A stretch of 64,000 nucleotides of DNA from Urechis unicinctus (GCA_034190875.2 CM067356.1:17206475-17270474); one strand, 5' to 3'; positions 25,080 to 38,274 are shown, numbered from the stretch's first letter. The notes: a model not told the origin generated them from the letters alone. Made by a program: numbers and translations.

Positions 25080-28000
25080 ATGACTCATAATCAGCGAGCA
25101 CGTGAAGCCCAAAATGATTATGTTTCAATTCACGGTTTTAAGCCTCCTTATCCACACTCTAAGGTTGCACGCAAAGCACTCCAAGTGCGTAATGAATATG
25201 ACCGTACATACAAGGAGATGTTTGCTAGATTAAAGGCTGGGGTGGCACGCACCCCTGTCCCCACTGCTGCCCCACGCAGACCAGTCCCTGCCCCACGCAG
25301 ACCTGTCCCTGCCCCACGCATCCCCACTGCTGCCCCACACAGACCAGTCCCTGCCCCATGCAGACCTGTCCCTGCCCCACGCATCCCCACTGCTGCCCCA
25401 CGCAGACCAGTCCCTGCCCCACGCATCCCCACAGCGTGTCTTGCCTTCAAGAAGACTAAGTGGGCTGTTAAAAACTATTTGCGTGGATGGGTGATGAACG
25501 TTCCTGAGTCTCACCCCCTTAGCTCGGACCTTTTGATGTTCTTTAAGGGCATGCGTCGGAAGATGCATAAAGTTTTGACTGGTGAGCTGGAAGAGCTAGG
25601 TGGAATCAAGTGTCAGTTTGCCCTTAAGGTAAGACTCTCCAAGCACGCCGATGATGACAGCACTGATTATTTTGAGCCTGTGTTGCGTAATAAGCAGCAG
25701 GTGGTTCTCTCCTCAGAAGATATTAACGATGAGCTGGACCAGTGCAATGCTAATATCCAAGAGCGGTTGGAGAAGTGGACCAACCAACCAAGGTTCTGGC
25801 TGGGAGTTTCAGGCGGTCACAACTTTGTGGATTGATATTGCCAACTACCAGCCATTGAAAGGTGGTTCCTACCTGAAACTGCCGAGAAAGCTGGCGGTAA
25901 AGAAGGCAATTAGAAACGTAAAAAACACAAACGACCCACACTGCGTTCTATATTCCATTGAAGCGGCTCTGCACCCGGTTGCTAAGAACCCGCAGCGACC
26001 ATCGAAATATAACATTAAGCCGCTCTTAAGACTCTTAGAAGGAAAAGGCGTGGACTATCCAACACCTATCTCACAGATTGAGAAGATAGAAAAACATGCT
26101 AAAGTAGGCGGCTTGAATGTCTTTGGCTGGGATGGAAAGGCCACCATCGTTCACCGTATCAGCAGACAGCCTGGTCCATGTATAAACCTCATGCTGATTG
26201 AGGAGGAGGGTAGGTTTCATTACACGCAGATCGAAGACCTGAACCGCCTGCTGTATGACCAGAGTAAGTACGAGCACCGCAAGTTCTTCTGCAAGCGATG
26301 CTTGCATGGATACACCACTGAGAAACTGCTCCTGGCGCACAAAGATGAGTGCATGGGTATCGGGCAGACTGCTGTGCGAGTTGACATGCCTGAGGAAGGG
26401 AAGAACATATTATCCTTCCAGAACTGGCAGAAACAGCTTGCTGCCCCCTATCTTATCTATGCCGACTTTGAGGCGCTCACAGTGAAGCTTCCGGGACCTG
26501 CGCCTAATCCTGGTAAGAGCAACACGCAGAGAACACAGGAGCATGAGCCATGTGGTTACGGCTATGTGGTTGTCCGATGTGATGGGCAGACAGAACCCCC
26601 TGTGGTTTATAGAGGAAGCGATGTTGTGGAGAAGTTCTTACAGGCTCTGCAGCAGGAGGAGCAAAAGATCAAAGCAGTTCTGTCCAAGCCTGTCCCTATG
26701 CGGATGACTCGGGAGGATAGAAGGGCACATAAGGCTGCAACTCACTGTCATGTGTGCAAGAAAAAAAAACTGGGCTGTGACTCTGTTCGCGATCACTGCC
26801 ATATAACAGGCTTGTACAGAGGGCCAGCCCATAACGTGTGTAACCTGAAACTTCGGCTGAGTCCCAAGACAACACCCATCCCTGTGGTGTTCCATAACCT
26901 GCGGGGCTACGACTCCCATCTCTTGATGCAGGGTATAAGCAAAGTGGAGGGCAATATCAACTGCATCCCAAATAAAATGGAGAAGTATATCTCCCTGTCG
27001 GTCGGACAGTTGCGCTTCATTGACAGTGCACAGTTCCTCCTGGCCTCGCTCGACAAGCTTGTGTCTGCTAACAACCCAGATGCCTTTGCTGTGACGGAGG
27101 AATACGAGCCAGATGAAACAAAGCGGCGCTTGCTGCTGCGTAAGGGAGTGTATCCCTATGAGTTCATGGATGGCTGGGATAAGTTTGATGCTCCACTGCC
27201 GCCGATCCGTGATTTCTACAGCAGAGCTCTCTGAACAGGGTATATCTGCTGCAGACTATGAACACGCCCATAAAGTCTGGAACGCGTTCGGTTGTAAAAA
27301 CATGGGGGACTACCATGACCTTTACTTACGCACGGATGTACTGCTCCTGGCCGATGTGTTTGAAACATTCCGCAAAACCTGTCTTAAGCAATACGGGTTG
27401 GATCCGGCCCACTACTATACCAGCCCCGGTTTGTCGTGGGATGCGCTTCTTAAGAGCACAGGGGTGAAACTCAAGCTTCTCACCGATTATGACAAGCACC
27501 TGTTTATTGAGAAGGGGCTGCGCGGTGGGATAAGCATGGTATCACATCGCCACGCTAAAGCAAACAACCCATACGTGGAGGGCTTTGAGCAGGATAAGCC
27601 AGTGAGCTATATCCAGTACCTCGATGCCAACAACCTGTATGGGTGGGCGATGAGCCAAGCCCTACCTACTTCGGGTATTGAGTGAGTGGAACGGCCTGAG
27701 AACCTAGAGATCCAGGACCATCCCGATGATGCTGAAACGGGGTATATACTTGAGGTTGACTTGGAGTATCCTGCTGCGCTTCATGACGAACACAACGATT
27801 ACCCCCTAGCGCCGGAGTGGCTTCTTGTGCAAAATGAGTGGTTGTCAGACTACCAGAAAGATCTCCTAGGTGCATTGGGGAGCACCGGAAATGGAGTTGA
27901 AAAGCTGGTGCCCAACCTGCGGAACAAGGAGAAGTATGTGGTACACTACAGGAACCTCAAGCTATATCTGTCTTTGGGGTTGAGACTCACCAAGATTCAT

Positions 28001-28858
28001 CGTGCGCTTGTCTTTGACCAGAGTCCATGGATGGAGCCTTACATAAGGATGAATACAGATCTGCGCAAGGCCGCCAACAGCGACTTTGAGAAGGATCTCT
28101 ATAAACTTATGAATAACTCCGTCTTTGGTAAAACGATGGAGAATCTCCGGAGGCGAGTCGACGTTAAGATTGTGCGCTCATCGGAAAAAGAAAAAATACG
28201 TGGACTTGTTGCCAGCCCCGCCTATGCTTGACAAAAAGTGTTTGACGATGATCTAGCTGCCCTGCATATGCACAAGACTCGCTTAGTGTTGAACCGCCCG
28301 GTCTACGTTGGCATGTGCATTCTGGACCTCTCCAAGCACTTGATGTATGACTTTTACTACAATACCATGAAGGCTAGATATGACAGTAATATTAACCTGC
28401 TTTACACAGACACAGACTCGCTGCTGCTTGAGATCCGTACCACTGACGTCTATGCTGATATGAGGGAGGATGGGCATCTCTTTGACACTAGTAACTTTGA
28501 CCCTTCTCATGCCCTACACAGTGACAAAAACAAAAAGGTTCTGGGTAAGATGAAGGATGAGTGCGCTGGCGTGCCCATCAAGGAGTACGTTGGTTTGCGC
28601 CCTAAGATGTACTCTATCCTGATGTCTGATGAAGGCGAGATAAAAAGAGCTAAGGGTGTGAAGAAGGTGGTGGTGAAGAAGCATCTACGACACGCTCAGT
28701 AGGTGGAGTCACTGTTCGACCAGAACATGCTCAGGAGTGACTGCCATAAAATATATGGGCTCCACGTTAACAAGGTGTCTCTCTCCCCCTTTGACTCAAA
28801 GCGGTGGATAGCTCCAGGTGGTGTAGACACTCTGGCCTATGGGCACGAGTCGATATGT
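25080..28858 (+). pseudogene. DNA polymerase B (protein-primed type), broken
   Basis: An N-terminal domain typical of this invertebrate PolB group (IDIANYQPLKGGSYLKLP, then CVLYSIEAALHPV) is preceded by a Pro/Arg-rich repeat. Further on are Exo I (YADFEAL), a Cys/His endonuclease-VII-like insert (CHVCKKKKLGCDSVRDHCH), LRGYDSHLL (Exo II region), polymerase motif A (YLDANNLYGWAMSQ), motif B (KLMNNSVFGKTMENLR) and motif C ([11 protein letters not shown]). All hallmark motifs of DNA_pol_B_2 are recognisable in order. It is by far the largest gene and would replicate the linear element. It is broken, with about half a dozen breaks. Confidence 0.92.
25250..25437. repeat. Coding minisatellite in PolB N-terminus
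   Basis: Variants of a 21-base unit GCCCCACGCAGACCAGTCCCT and a partner with GCATCCCCACTGCT alternate about nine times and encode a PAPRRPV/PAPRIPTA repeat. The length is a multiple of three, so the reading frame tolerates copy-number change. Confidence 0.88.
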
Positions 28859-28884
28859 TGAACATATGAGGGCTGAGGTATAGA

Positions 28885-29157
28885 ATGAGCACCGATGAAC
28901 ATATTGGGGTGGCCGAGCTGCAAGCAGATGTGGAACATATATGGGAGGAGAAGGTGGACCTTGAGAATGATGTGAGGGATTTGGAATCAAAGTATGAGGA
29001 CCTTTTGGAGCGCGTGAGTCGTTTAGAAGAGCTTATTCCTCAGGGTCCTGGTGTAGAGGAGAAGGTGAGGGAATTGGAATCGAAGTATGAGGACCTTTTG
29101 GAGCGTGTGAGTCGTTTAGAAGAGCTTATTCCTCAGAGTCCTGTTGTAGATGGTTGA
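28885..29157 (+). CDS. Short coiled-coil protein with internal duplication (90 aa)
   Basis: A 31-residue unit beginning VRDLESKYEDLLERVSRLEE and ending with IPQ is present twice in tandem (93 bp per unit), after an acidic helical start. The heptad pattern (L/V at a and d) supports a parallel coiled coil. It is the last gene before the right inverted repeat. Short coiled-coil frames after PolB are plausible oligomerisation proteins, but I know no family. The near-identity of the two units points to a recent duplication. Confidence 0.55.
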   Translation: MSTDEHIGVAELQADVEHIWEEKVDLENDVRDLESKYEDLLERVSRLEELIPQGPGVEEKVRELESKYEDLLERVSRLEELIPQSPVVDG

Positions 29158-29178
29158 CAATGCTGTCGCCCTCTTTAG

Positions 29179-29460
29179 TGGGCCTATACCATAGGGGCTG
29201 GAAGGGCTGGGCGCATATGGGGGGGGGGAAGGTGCGAGCGGTTCGCTGGCTCATGTGAGTCACCCTGTATATGTGTGTTTTCTGGGTTGCACCATATGAG
29301 ATAGGTGTGTCATAATCATATGAGACTGGTGTGCCAGAACCGCTCGCACATGTGAGTCAGCCTGTGTGTGTGTGTGTGTTTTCTGGGTTGCACCATATGA
29401 GATAGGTGTGTCATAATCATATGAGACTGGTGTGCCAGAACCGCTACTCCCTATACTACT
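29179..29460. repeat. Element 1 right terminal inverted repeat
   Basis: Reverse complement of 13992-14272, with the same two 99-bp direct subunits. In this copy the two subunits are more alike than in the left copy. Confidence 0.92.
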
Positions 29461-31084
29461 CGTAGGGTACAATGAATTTACTCAGTGTAAGAGCATGGTA
29501 TTGCATTTAGCTCATAAAGCGTTTAGTTTACAATGCTTTGCTAATATTTCTTTCAGTTCTAATGAACTTCCTGCACAATATGTACCCATGAGTCATGTAG
29601 TTTATTCAAATATAACTTCAGTTAGTCTAGACGGTATACAAGTTCAACATTGTCAACCAAACTGCAATGCTGCTCCAGTGATCTCTAGCAATGGGTAAAA
29701 TTATAATCATTAGAATCCGACCAAATAGTTTGACTTAAATTTCTGAACCATAATAAATCGAGGTTGAGGGTCTCAATTACTATCGATAGCAAACATGTAT
29801 ACTCCTCGTGTTCGTGGCGTGAACTCTTGGAAAATCTTAAATCCTTAGTCACAGCATAACAATAACGTTGTCCCGCCCTTAACGTTTTATTTCAGCTGAG
29901 GATATTTATATGGGAGAGTCTTACATTATTGATCCGACCGGGATATGATTGGCTGCACCAGTAGTAAAGTTTTAGTATCACACAGATGCAAACGGCAGTA
30001 ATGATATTGCTAGCAATCAATTAATGCTTCTAACAAAGGGAGGGCTTGTGTTGTCGCCTGAAAGAAACCCGGGCGTGCCATTGGTCATTGGGCTCTATGA
30101 TCGACGAGTAAATGCTTTCATAACGCACTCTCATTGAAGTCGGAACAAAAGCCAACATCTCATGGACGAATACCTGATATTCTGTCGATTGCCCTCACCT
30201 GACCTGTCAAGTCGAACATCCATGGTTAAGCATTCCAGAGATCACTTGATAAGTGTGTTTGGCATAAAACACCATGCAATTACCTGGTCATTACAATGTG
30301 TTGTGTTTCATGTCTACTATTCCAATTTGGTACCTTCACCCTGGGCAGAATTACCCTCTGATCAGTTGAATATATGGGTGCTCGCTATTATACAAGCGAG
30401 CCCTACGTGAATGAAGAGAGTACGATCAAGACATCGTGAGCATTACGGCATTATCTGTCTCGACTTGAGTATTCCCTAGACAGCAACATGATCCAATCTA
30501 TTTAAAGTCATTCATCATTCATAATCGCCTGCGCCACCCGCAGAAAGCTAGCGAGGTCAGACCCCGATGCATCCGGGAAACAGAATTTAAATAAGAAGAC
30601 GCAATCCGGGTAAGTTGCTGCATCAGTGACGTATTTTGATGTTCAGTGGTTCATCAAGCTCTGTGTTGATTTTTTTTCGGGAAGCAGCATTAACGAATTG
30701 ATCCTATATCTGGTTACCTCTGGTGTAACACACAGAAATGGTTGCTGATGAAATATAGGGCGCCATCCGGGTATTGAGCAATATTTGCCGACACCATACA
30801 TGCAATAAAGACGTAATAATGATGACAAAACCAGTGGGGATGGGTAGAATCAATAAGGATTCATATTGTCCCCTAACCAGCCATGGCGCAATTCTAACAC
30901 TAAAAACAATGCTTCTGACTACCACCAAGAATTAACATCTGTAGCAAATAAGGCTTTCACGTGCAAAGAGCAAGCTTGTTTTAACACTGTGCCAATGGCA
31001 GTTGGATAGCAGTGTTAGGATTTTTCGCTCTTGTCGGTATCAAGTTATTGTTATCAAGATATGTGTCTTGGTAAGTATTTAGAC
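29461..31084. other. No gene seen (1.6 kb)
   Basis: Host sequence right of element 1. Frames at 29432, 30162 and 30643 have no recognisable domain. Confidence 0.45.
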
Positions 31085-32180
31085 GATATCGGCAACGGGC
31101 CATATCAATGTGAAAATATCATTCAATGGCAAATATAATGATTTTTTACACTGATGCATTGGACAGATAGGTGTCATTTGTCCTGGTATTGAAGACGATA
31201 TACTTGCGTCGTAATAATCATCGTTGCGGGACACTCATCCAGCGTCTGCTGCATTGAATGGCTGCCGTCGATTGATGGTTTGTATAAATAAACACAGGGA
31301 AGCATAGCACAGGATCACATGGTGTTTATGACATGGCGATGGATGACCGATGTTGCACCACGGATTCGTGCCTACTTTAACCGAGCAGGCATAATTCCTG
31401 TATGTCTGTCACCAGGTTTAATCACGGTTAATCCATTCCGTGCGTAATTACCAATGCTCGTTAGCTGCGACAAGCATTGAATAAGCTCCTTAGACTTAGT
31501 GCCGAGATACGCGAAAAGTGCTTGCTGGGATTAACGGCCACTCTACACTGTGGTTAAGGCAGGCAAACCGACGAAAAGCACAATCCCACAGACAAAGAAT
31601 ATAGATATGAACAAAAGGACAATTTTAATTGCAAGTGGAAATTGGAAGCTGGTGAAAGCACCAAGTTGTCGGTAAAATGTGTTGTAAGATCAATCGACTA
31701 TGTTCCCAGCGAACTTTAATGCCTCGACGACGCATTGCATATAATGTAATCACCACAGTGCCGCAGCTCGGGATATAAGCCCGTTCCATCACCACAGTGC
31801 CACAGCACGAAATGTCAGCCTCGTACCATTCCCAAAACCTGGGATGTCAGTGTAATATCTGACTCGTTGGAACACAGGTGCGATGATGTTGACGCGCACG
31901 TTGACACCAGACTGTGAGCGTATGATTAGCATTTGCAATGTCAGCCTACTTGTAAGAATATATGTAATTTATATTAATTAATCATTAAAAGTTGGATATG
32001 TATTACAACTCGCGTTTACAAACGGTAAGGAATCGAAAGGCAAAGTTGTTAGTGGGTTACGTGATGTTCTAGCAAATACAACATTGACGAATAATCGGCC
32101 TTCATTCAAACAATGGTTTGAAATTGCATTGCAAAAAGACATCCTTAGCTCATTTTCCTAATCACAGGAGAGCACTGTTG
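31085..32180. repeat. Dispersed duplicated block, copy A
   Basis: This block shares order and many words with 41340-43110: ATCATTCAATGGCAAATAT, then TGTATAAAT...CACAGGA.CACATGG, GACATGGCGAT, GAG.AGGCATAATTC, TTGTAAGATCAATC, GATGTTGACGC and GAGCATTTGCAATG-like segments. By eye the two are clearly diverged, so the duplication or transposition is old. No coding sequence is visible. Confidence 0.75.
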
Positions 32181-34909
32181 GTAGTGCTTAACCTTAGGTA
32201 GAGCTGACAAAATAGAAACGACGAAATAGGAATACAAGCATCAGGTGGGCACCACGTGTTGCATGCAGCAATGTACCGCGGCTAACCTGGCTAAACCTTA
32301 GCAGCCTGACCACATATTGAACTCTATTGATCGCATCAGAAGCCCATGATTGATCTTTTACAATGCATATATCATATTCACTCTGAATTTGATATTTTTA
32401 TGAGATTGAATCACACTGCTCCGGCTCACTAACAGTTAAAGCAATTATGCTTAAACTTAGCAAGTATACGCATCACAGTTAGTGTTCGTTGGGACTAGGA
32501 CAAATTTGCAGGTGGTTTGGAATACGTGACAAGCCAAATCACGTCTCAGTTCCTAAATAGTTGTGAATGAAGTCGAAAAATATGGGTCAGTTGAATAATT
32601 CACATCACGAATTCACCTACACTAAGCGAACTGCTAGCTATCAGTTGGTAATGGCTTGATGAAGCATGCACAGATCAATCTTCTTGACTTCACTTACAGA
32701 AGGTGTTATTCAATTATTGCTGCACTGTCAGCATCTATCAAAAAATCAAATGAAGTTAGCCTCTAACAAAACGCGCATAATGCTGCTTTGACCAGTTCTT
32801 ATTAATGAATGTCCGTCTTTATTCTTAATTGGAAGCAGCTCATTGTTATGCGCAATATTTGTGTTTGACCCATTTACGGGTGATTGAGTGCTACCCTTTA
32901 GTACGCGCGTGCGCATCAAACAAGAGCGTTTGGGTCAGAAATACAGGTAACACATGAATGATCCCCGATGCAGGTGTCAGCACACATATATGAAATGAGT
33001 GACAAAGTTGGTATTTAAACTGTTAAAGTGATGTTTAGTTATCATTTGATCGGCGGTTGTGTGAGAAACGTCTGTTCTAGAGTTGGTTGCTTGAATCTCT
33101 GTTAAAGTGTTAAGCGATGTTGACTGGACTATTCGATACAAAAAATACATTATTATTTTACTAGGCGATGATAATAAGGCTACGGCAGTTAACCTGTTAG
33201 ATATACAGGAATATTGCAATATGACAATATGACGATATGTCCTCGCAGTAGGTAAGGTCAACTACGTACAACATCATTAATTGGGTTACAATACAAACCA
33301 TGATCGACGGATGAAACTAGTATTATGTTACACACTAGAGTTCGCTTCGCTTTCTGCTCGTTAGATGTCGTGGGGATATATCACGGTAATTTAGCACATC
33401 TTAAAGCATACATTAGAGCAACGCTCATTAATTATTGTGTTCCGGGAAGTAACACGTTATTGCGACGCTTTGATACTATGCGTCATCTTCTTCTGTAAAA
33501 AAAGAGAGTTATGGTAAAGTAGGGATGATAAAAATGTTAGAGATGGCGTTTGTTTTGAGAGCAATAATGGTGATAATGACAGTAACATCAAAGTTGATCG
33601 GGATCATCATGTTGATTTTGATTGTACCTCATGTTGTTAATGCTCATTATCAGAATAATTATGCTAATCTTTATGATATTGAAATTGGTGCAGCTGTACG
33701 ACTAGATAATAAATTAATAAACTCATGCAGTTTTCAACTCATGCTGCTAAGTGTAGTAATCACGTGATGATACCTGATGCCTTTATGACGCCATGAGAGG
33801 CAATCGTACATTTAATGGTTCTCTTATGATATGACCGGTTGCCCAGCTCGTTTTCTATTATCACACATTCATAATTAACTACCAGCCATTTTGCTTCTCT
33901 AGTCCATCTAACTCTATTCATTATTCAACAGTAGCTAAGAACCCACCCTCCCCCCCACTCCCCACCTCCGCCACACACACACTAGCCACAACTATACCTC
34001 GAATCTAGCATAGTGGACGTAGTATTAATCCATATAGCCACCCGTGTTCGCTTCCTTCTTGTTAATTATTGGAGTGGCTCCCATGCTACACTTTGAATAC
34101 AGAAATCGGCTGGGCTTAGCGATTCACTATGCGATCCAGCCAAAAGTGCTCGGCATCACAAATACATTTGCATCTCCCAAGATACCTGCTATTTGTTAAT
34201 CCATGTCATATTTGCTAAGGACTTAAAAGCAATATTATTACAGAAGTAAGAAAACTAATCAGGATATGCAAAGTCAGTGTACAATGTTTGTAACCTGTGG
34301 GGGACAGCTCATGTTACTCACAGTACAAAGAGCTTGTTCTCTGATTATAAAAGAATATGAATATCGTCATAGTACAAGATCCTGCAATCGACGGGATATA
34401 ATCAGATGTGCATTGTCGGTGCAAGCGACGAGATATACTGCAGCAAGGCTGCCAACACCTCATTGTTACTTTTAGTTACTAGTGATGTTGGGATACAAAC
34501 TATAAGGAATTTTCTTCGTAACCAATTTTGATGTGTTAACTTACCTAAAAGACGCATGAGACCCACACGCATGCGAGATTATTCCATGTAATGTCGGTTA
34601 TTTTGATGGATACAAATCCCAGAATTATGAGACCTAGAAATAACAAAATGCCTTCCATGTCACTAGTTAAATGCAACAGGTCAGTGATTCCGACATCAAA
34701 ATATTTTCCAGCTATTAACTCGCATATTCATATAAATCTTGGCTCAATCGCAATTTACAAAATATTTCGTTCACATTTTAATTTTGTTCAGGAGCCATGA
34801 ATTAATCTACTGTTACGATCCATGTGCAATAGTGACGTAGGTTTTAGCTCCTATTACCCTGATGTGACAGTGAACGGGAATGGTGAGGGGGTGCAAAACG
34901 TGTGGTCAC
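32181..34909. other. No gene seen (2.7 kb)
   Basis: AT-rich host sequence. A short CCCTCCCCCCCACTCCCCA patch followed by a CA run lies at about 33950-33985. No coding domain was recognised. Confidence 0.45.
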
Positions 34910-34914
34910 TTAGG

Positions 34915-35020
34915 CCGATATGCGACACGATTGTTCATCATTGCTAATGTTTGCGACACGATTGTTCTTCATTGCTAATGTTTGCGACACAATTTTTCAT
35001 CATTTCTAATGTACACTTTT
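34915..35020. repeat. Short tandem repeat, about 33 bp unit, three copies
   Basis: GCGACACGATTGTTCATCAT followed by TGCTAATGTTT occurs three times in a row, the last copy most diverged. Confidence 0.8.
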
Positions 35021-35654
35021 GACACTCAAACAGCGTTCATTTTGCCAGGATCGATGGAACAGGCAATTTTATATAATGCCGAACGCTGAAAAACATTCAA
35101 CTCCGGTGGACGCCCGAACCAAATGGCACTGATAGACGTGTCTTTACATGAAGTGGTCTCCCCTGTCACCTCTCGGTCTACACTAGTGGCTTTGGATTAA
35201 ATGGCACCATGAAGGTATTCTATGCTTCCGGTGGGGTGTAAGCATATATAACGTCAGTGACACACTGTTCGTAGTACCTTTATCATTAAATCCCACATCT
35301 GAGGTTCTGAGGACGTCTCGTCGGTGTTCAAGAGGCTCACCACGAGGCTATGACCAACTGTAACTCATAAATGCGCTGTGCCACGCTAGATTAACGCTTC
35401 GTTTTGCTCTGCTTTAGCTGTCCCTAAAGAGTTCTTTGTGCAAATATATTTTTGCCACTTCATACGCTCGTTTTTGTTATGCCAAGCATTATGCTAATAT
35501 TTGCGGGGAACACGTCGATGCAATTCACTTACTGACGAGTAAGCGCACACGATTCATAGCTCAGGCGAGATCAGGCGGCTTAGTGGAACCACGCTGGAGG
35601 AGACATCTTCCGACCTTACTGTCACACTCACGCGACTCCATCTGGGATGGTTTT

Positions 35655-35805
35655 GTTTCATGCGCTTTGCTAAAGCTGTGCGTGGCAACTTTGTGGTTGT
35701 ATTAATCCCGGGGGCGTCCTGTTCATTGCACGTAAATAGCGGGCATGATTGGAACTTACTATAAGGCAAGATATTGGGCACAATATTCTATATAATATCA
35801 ACTTT
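35655..35805. repeat. Local duplication, copy 1
   Basis: Shares GGCGTCCTGTTYATYG, ACGTAAATAGCGGGCAT.ATTGGA and ATATTGGGCRCAATATTCT in order with 36635-36865, about 1 kb to the right. Confidence 0.75.
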
Positions 35806-35989
35806 TAACACGTCCAACCCAGAAGTTTCATAAAGTTGATGCATCGAACGAACGCAGGATGCTGTTACGGTAAGCATTATTGGATTATTGCTTAAACACT
35901 TATCTGCATACTCGGTTGCAATATTAGCAATGATGACATCGACATATATTGCAATGATGAAGCTGATAATGATGATTATGACAATGATA

Positions 35990-36012
35990 CCATTGATGAT
36001 GATGATGATGAC

Positions 36013-36066
<54 letters not shown>
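35990..36066. repeat. (GAT)n microsatellite
   Basis: About 25 GAT/ATG triplets with one ACGATG interruption. The poly-Met frame is an artefact. Confidence 0.95.
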
Positions 36067-36067
<1 letters not shown>

Positions 36068-36634
36068 GTTTTCTCCTATTCAGATAGTACGATCAGTTAG
36101 CCTGCCTAACATTATCATACCACCCGTTAGTAATCGTCTGCAATCAAATTTGCATTTGTAGACGATCTCATGCAGCTCTTTATAGCTAGCAGACACATTG
36201 CAGGAGGACGAGGGCTTCCCTTAGACAACAAAGCGGACACAATGTGCAGTGTGGCCGTTCTTCTCATCTGGTGGTTATTTCATTATCTACAATTGCAAAT
36301 TGCGCTTAGGTTGACGATATGCCCCTGTTGGCCTTGCATGTACAGTTTTATCTACAATACATAATACAGAATGATATGAAGGTCATCATAGAACTATGCC
36401 CCCCTCTAGGCGGGAAATACTTCAGCAACATGATGTGTTCACTGCTGCTACAAGGTTACTTTTTTACGACAACATTCACCCGACGTCGCTGTGCCTCCGC
36501 TGAGACAAATAAGGCAACACACATTTCCAATTCTGGCTTTCGTTGGTGGTTGACATAGGAATAAACCATCGATCCGCCTGGTGTTACGGCTTATTTAATG
36601 CAGATTACCAGACCTTCATTATGTTTCTGTGCGC

Positions 36635-36865
36635 TTTATAGTTCAACGCACACAAAGCTATAGCTGTGTGTGGGAACTTTGACAACTGATGATGTGTCAG
36701 AGCGCCATAAAGTCCGGCGGCGTCCTGTTTATCGGGGCTTAGGGAATGTCTTGACTTTCCATCTAAATTACACGTAAATAGCGTAAATAGCGGGCATTAT
36801 TGGATCGTACCATGAGTTAATGAAGGCTAAATATTGGGCGCAATATTCTTTATCGCTTTTAAGTT
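36635..36865. repeat. Local duplication, copy 2
   Basis: Diverged copy of 35655-35805. It carries an extra segment of about 50 bp and a 10-bp doubling of GTAAATAGC inside. Confidence 0.75.
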
Positions 36866-38274
36866 TTACCGACGTTTCAAACTAAAGGGGACATGGATTC
36901 ACTTCCGGTGTGAAATGTCGTATCATGAAGTGTGGTTTACAGATATAGACGATACGCACTTGTGATAATGAAGGAAGTCTTGAACTCCCGGCGTAAGCCT
37001 AAGAAGAAACTTGAACTTCATTTAATTACTTGAACAAGGAATTTATGTTGTATCCCCGAGACAATGGGTGTTGGCTAAGAATAGAATAACGACAGACAGC
37101 ATCGATGAAATGACCTCGATAGCTAATCGTAGGCAATTTAATTTCTGATAATAGAATTATATAGAGAAAGCTCCCCCGTTATCGACGGTAACGTTCATTG
37201 TGCGTCGCCGGGACATTCCACTGCAGATCACAGACAAAACTACTAACACAGTCCACCCACACTTCCGCCGATGGGCGATACCCTTGAGGCAGACCGTATA
37301 ATGCGTTGTGTTAAGGTCCAGGCGGAGGCAATAGACAGAGCGATATTTCTGTTGTGTTAATGAGTAATAACGCAATGCCTGGCGTGAATCGACAAGACTC
37401 GAGCAGTTCATGCGAATTTTTTCAGTTGTAGCACCCTTTGGAATATCATAACGTCCATTCCGATATCATCATGGTCTTTCGCTGAAAATTATTTGGATCA
37501 GTAACGACATTCAACCTCGCTTACAGTCCAATAAGTTAAATAAATGCGTAATACTCTGGTAATGTGTAGTCGGATGGGACTGCAAATGGGCTCATTATTT
37601 TAGTTGGAGCTCTTCAGTAGAATACGTTGCTCTAATCAGAATTGCACTACGCAATGCCCGTTTCGCTGCATTGCAGCATTATCAGAAAGGGATCATTATC
37701 ACAGACAGTCCAGCACGAAATGAATCATTAAAACAGAAAAACATACGGAAATATGATCATTACAGCAGCTACATTTACAAGAACGAAAACATCACAATAG
37801 AAAACAAGGTGGAATATTTTAGAGCCTACAGAAAATGAGCATAATTCTGTGTAGCTATTTCATCGATTGTTGGATAGAATGTCAGGTTATTTACCAGCAA
37901 ATACCACACACATTTTTTGATGATCTGAGCGCAATCAAAACATCATAATTACTTCTCCAAACGTGTTATATCAATCTAATGTCCACGTTGACCCCTTTTG
38001 CTGCAGTTAACCAGCCCAATGTCTTGTGCATTGTTTGCTTACCCTCTCCATGATGGGGCATCAGGTGATGATGAATGGCGATGTTAATCATCATTGGCGA
38101 CACTTGCAATACACCCTGACTCGATGGAAGAGACAAGTTGATACCATTCCGCATGATACAATACATTATATGAAAATGTGCGCTTGTTACCGAGCTAAAA
38201 CGCGACAATTGACGAGACACATTTATCTTGGCCCCTTCCTAGACGCCTCTTGAGTAAAATGGGCCGATTCAGGT
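36866..38274. other. No gene seen (1.4 kb)
   Basis: Host sequence with no recognisable domain or tandem repeat. Confidence 0.45.

Larger units (their letters stand above)
13992..29460. mobile_element. Element 1: divergent Polinton-class element, broken
   Basis: About 15.5 kb lie between near-identical inverted repeats. The content is diagnostic of the class: double-jelly-roll capsid protein, packaging ATPase, retrovirus-like integrase and a protein-primed-type PolB. Most genes read on the plus strand, and five on the left read on the minus strand. The accessory set (phage-fibre-like protein, YqaJ-like nuclease, long coiled-coil membrane protein, four small proteins) matches a gene group I recall being widespread as hypothetical proteins in cnidarian and other invertebrate genomes. 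No adenovirus-type protease is visible. About a dozen breaks are spread over the replication, integration and capsid genes. The inverted repeats differ by only about 2 percent, which suggests a fairly recent insertion or later homogenisation of the ends. The ends read AGTAGTATAGG... and its complement; no clear 6-bp target duplication is seen. Confidence 0.9.

Noticed and set aside
25148-25568. Minus-strand Gly-rich frames across the PolB start
   Set aside because: They are the reverse strand of the coding minisatellite.
13981-29470. A 6-bp target duplication around element 1
   Set aside because: The six bases on the two sides do not match for any of the likely end positions I tried, so I do not claim one.
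35888-36100. Poly-Met frame
   Set aside because: Translation of a GAT microsatellite.
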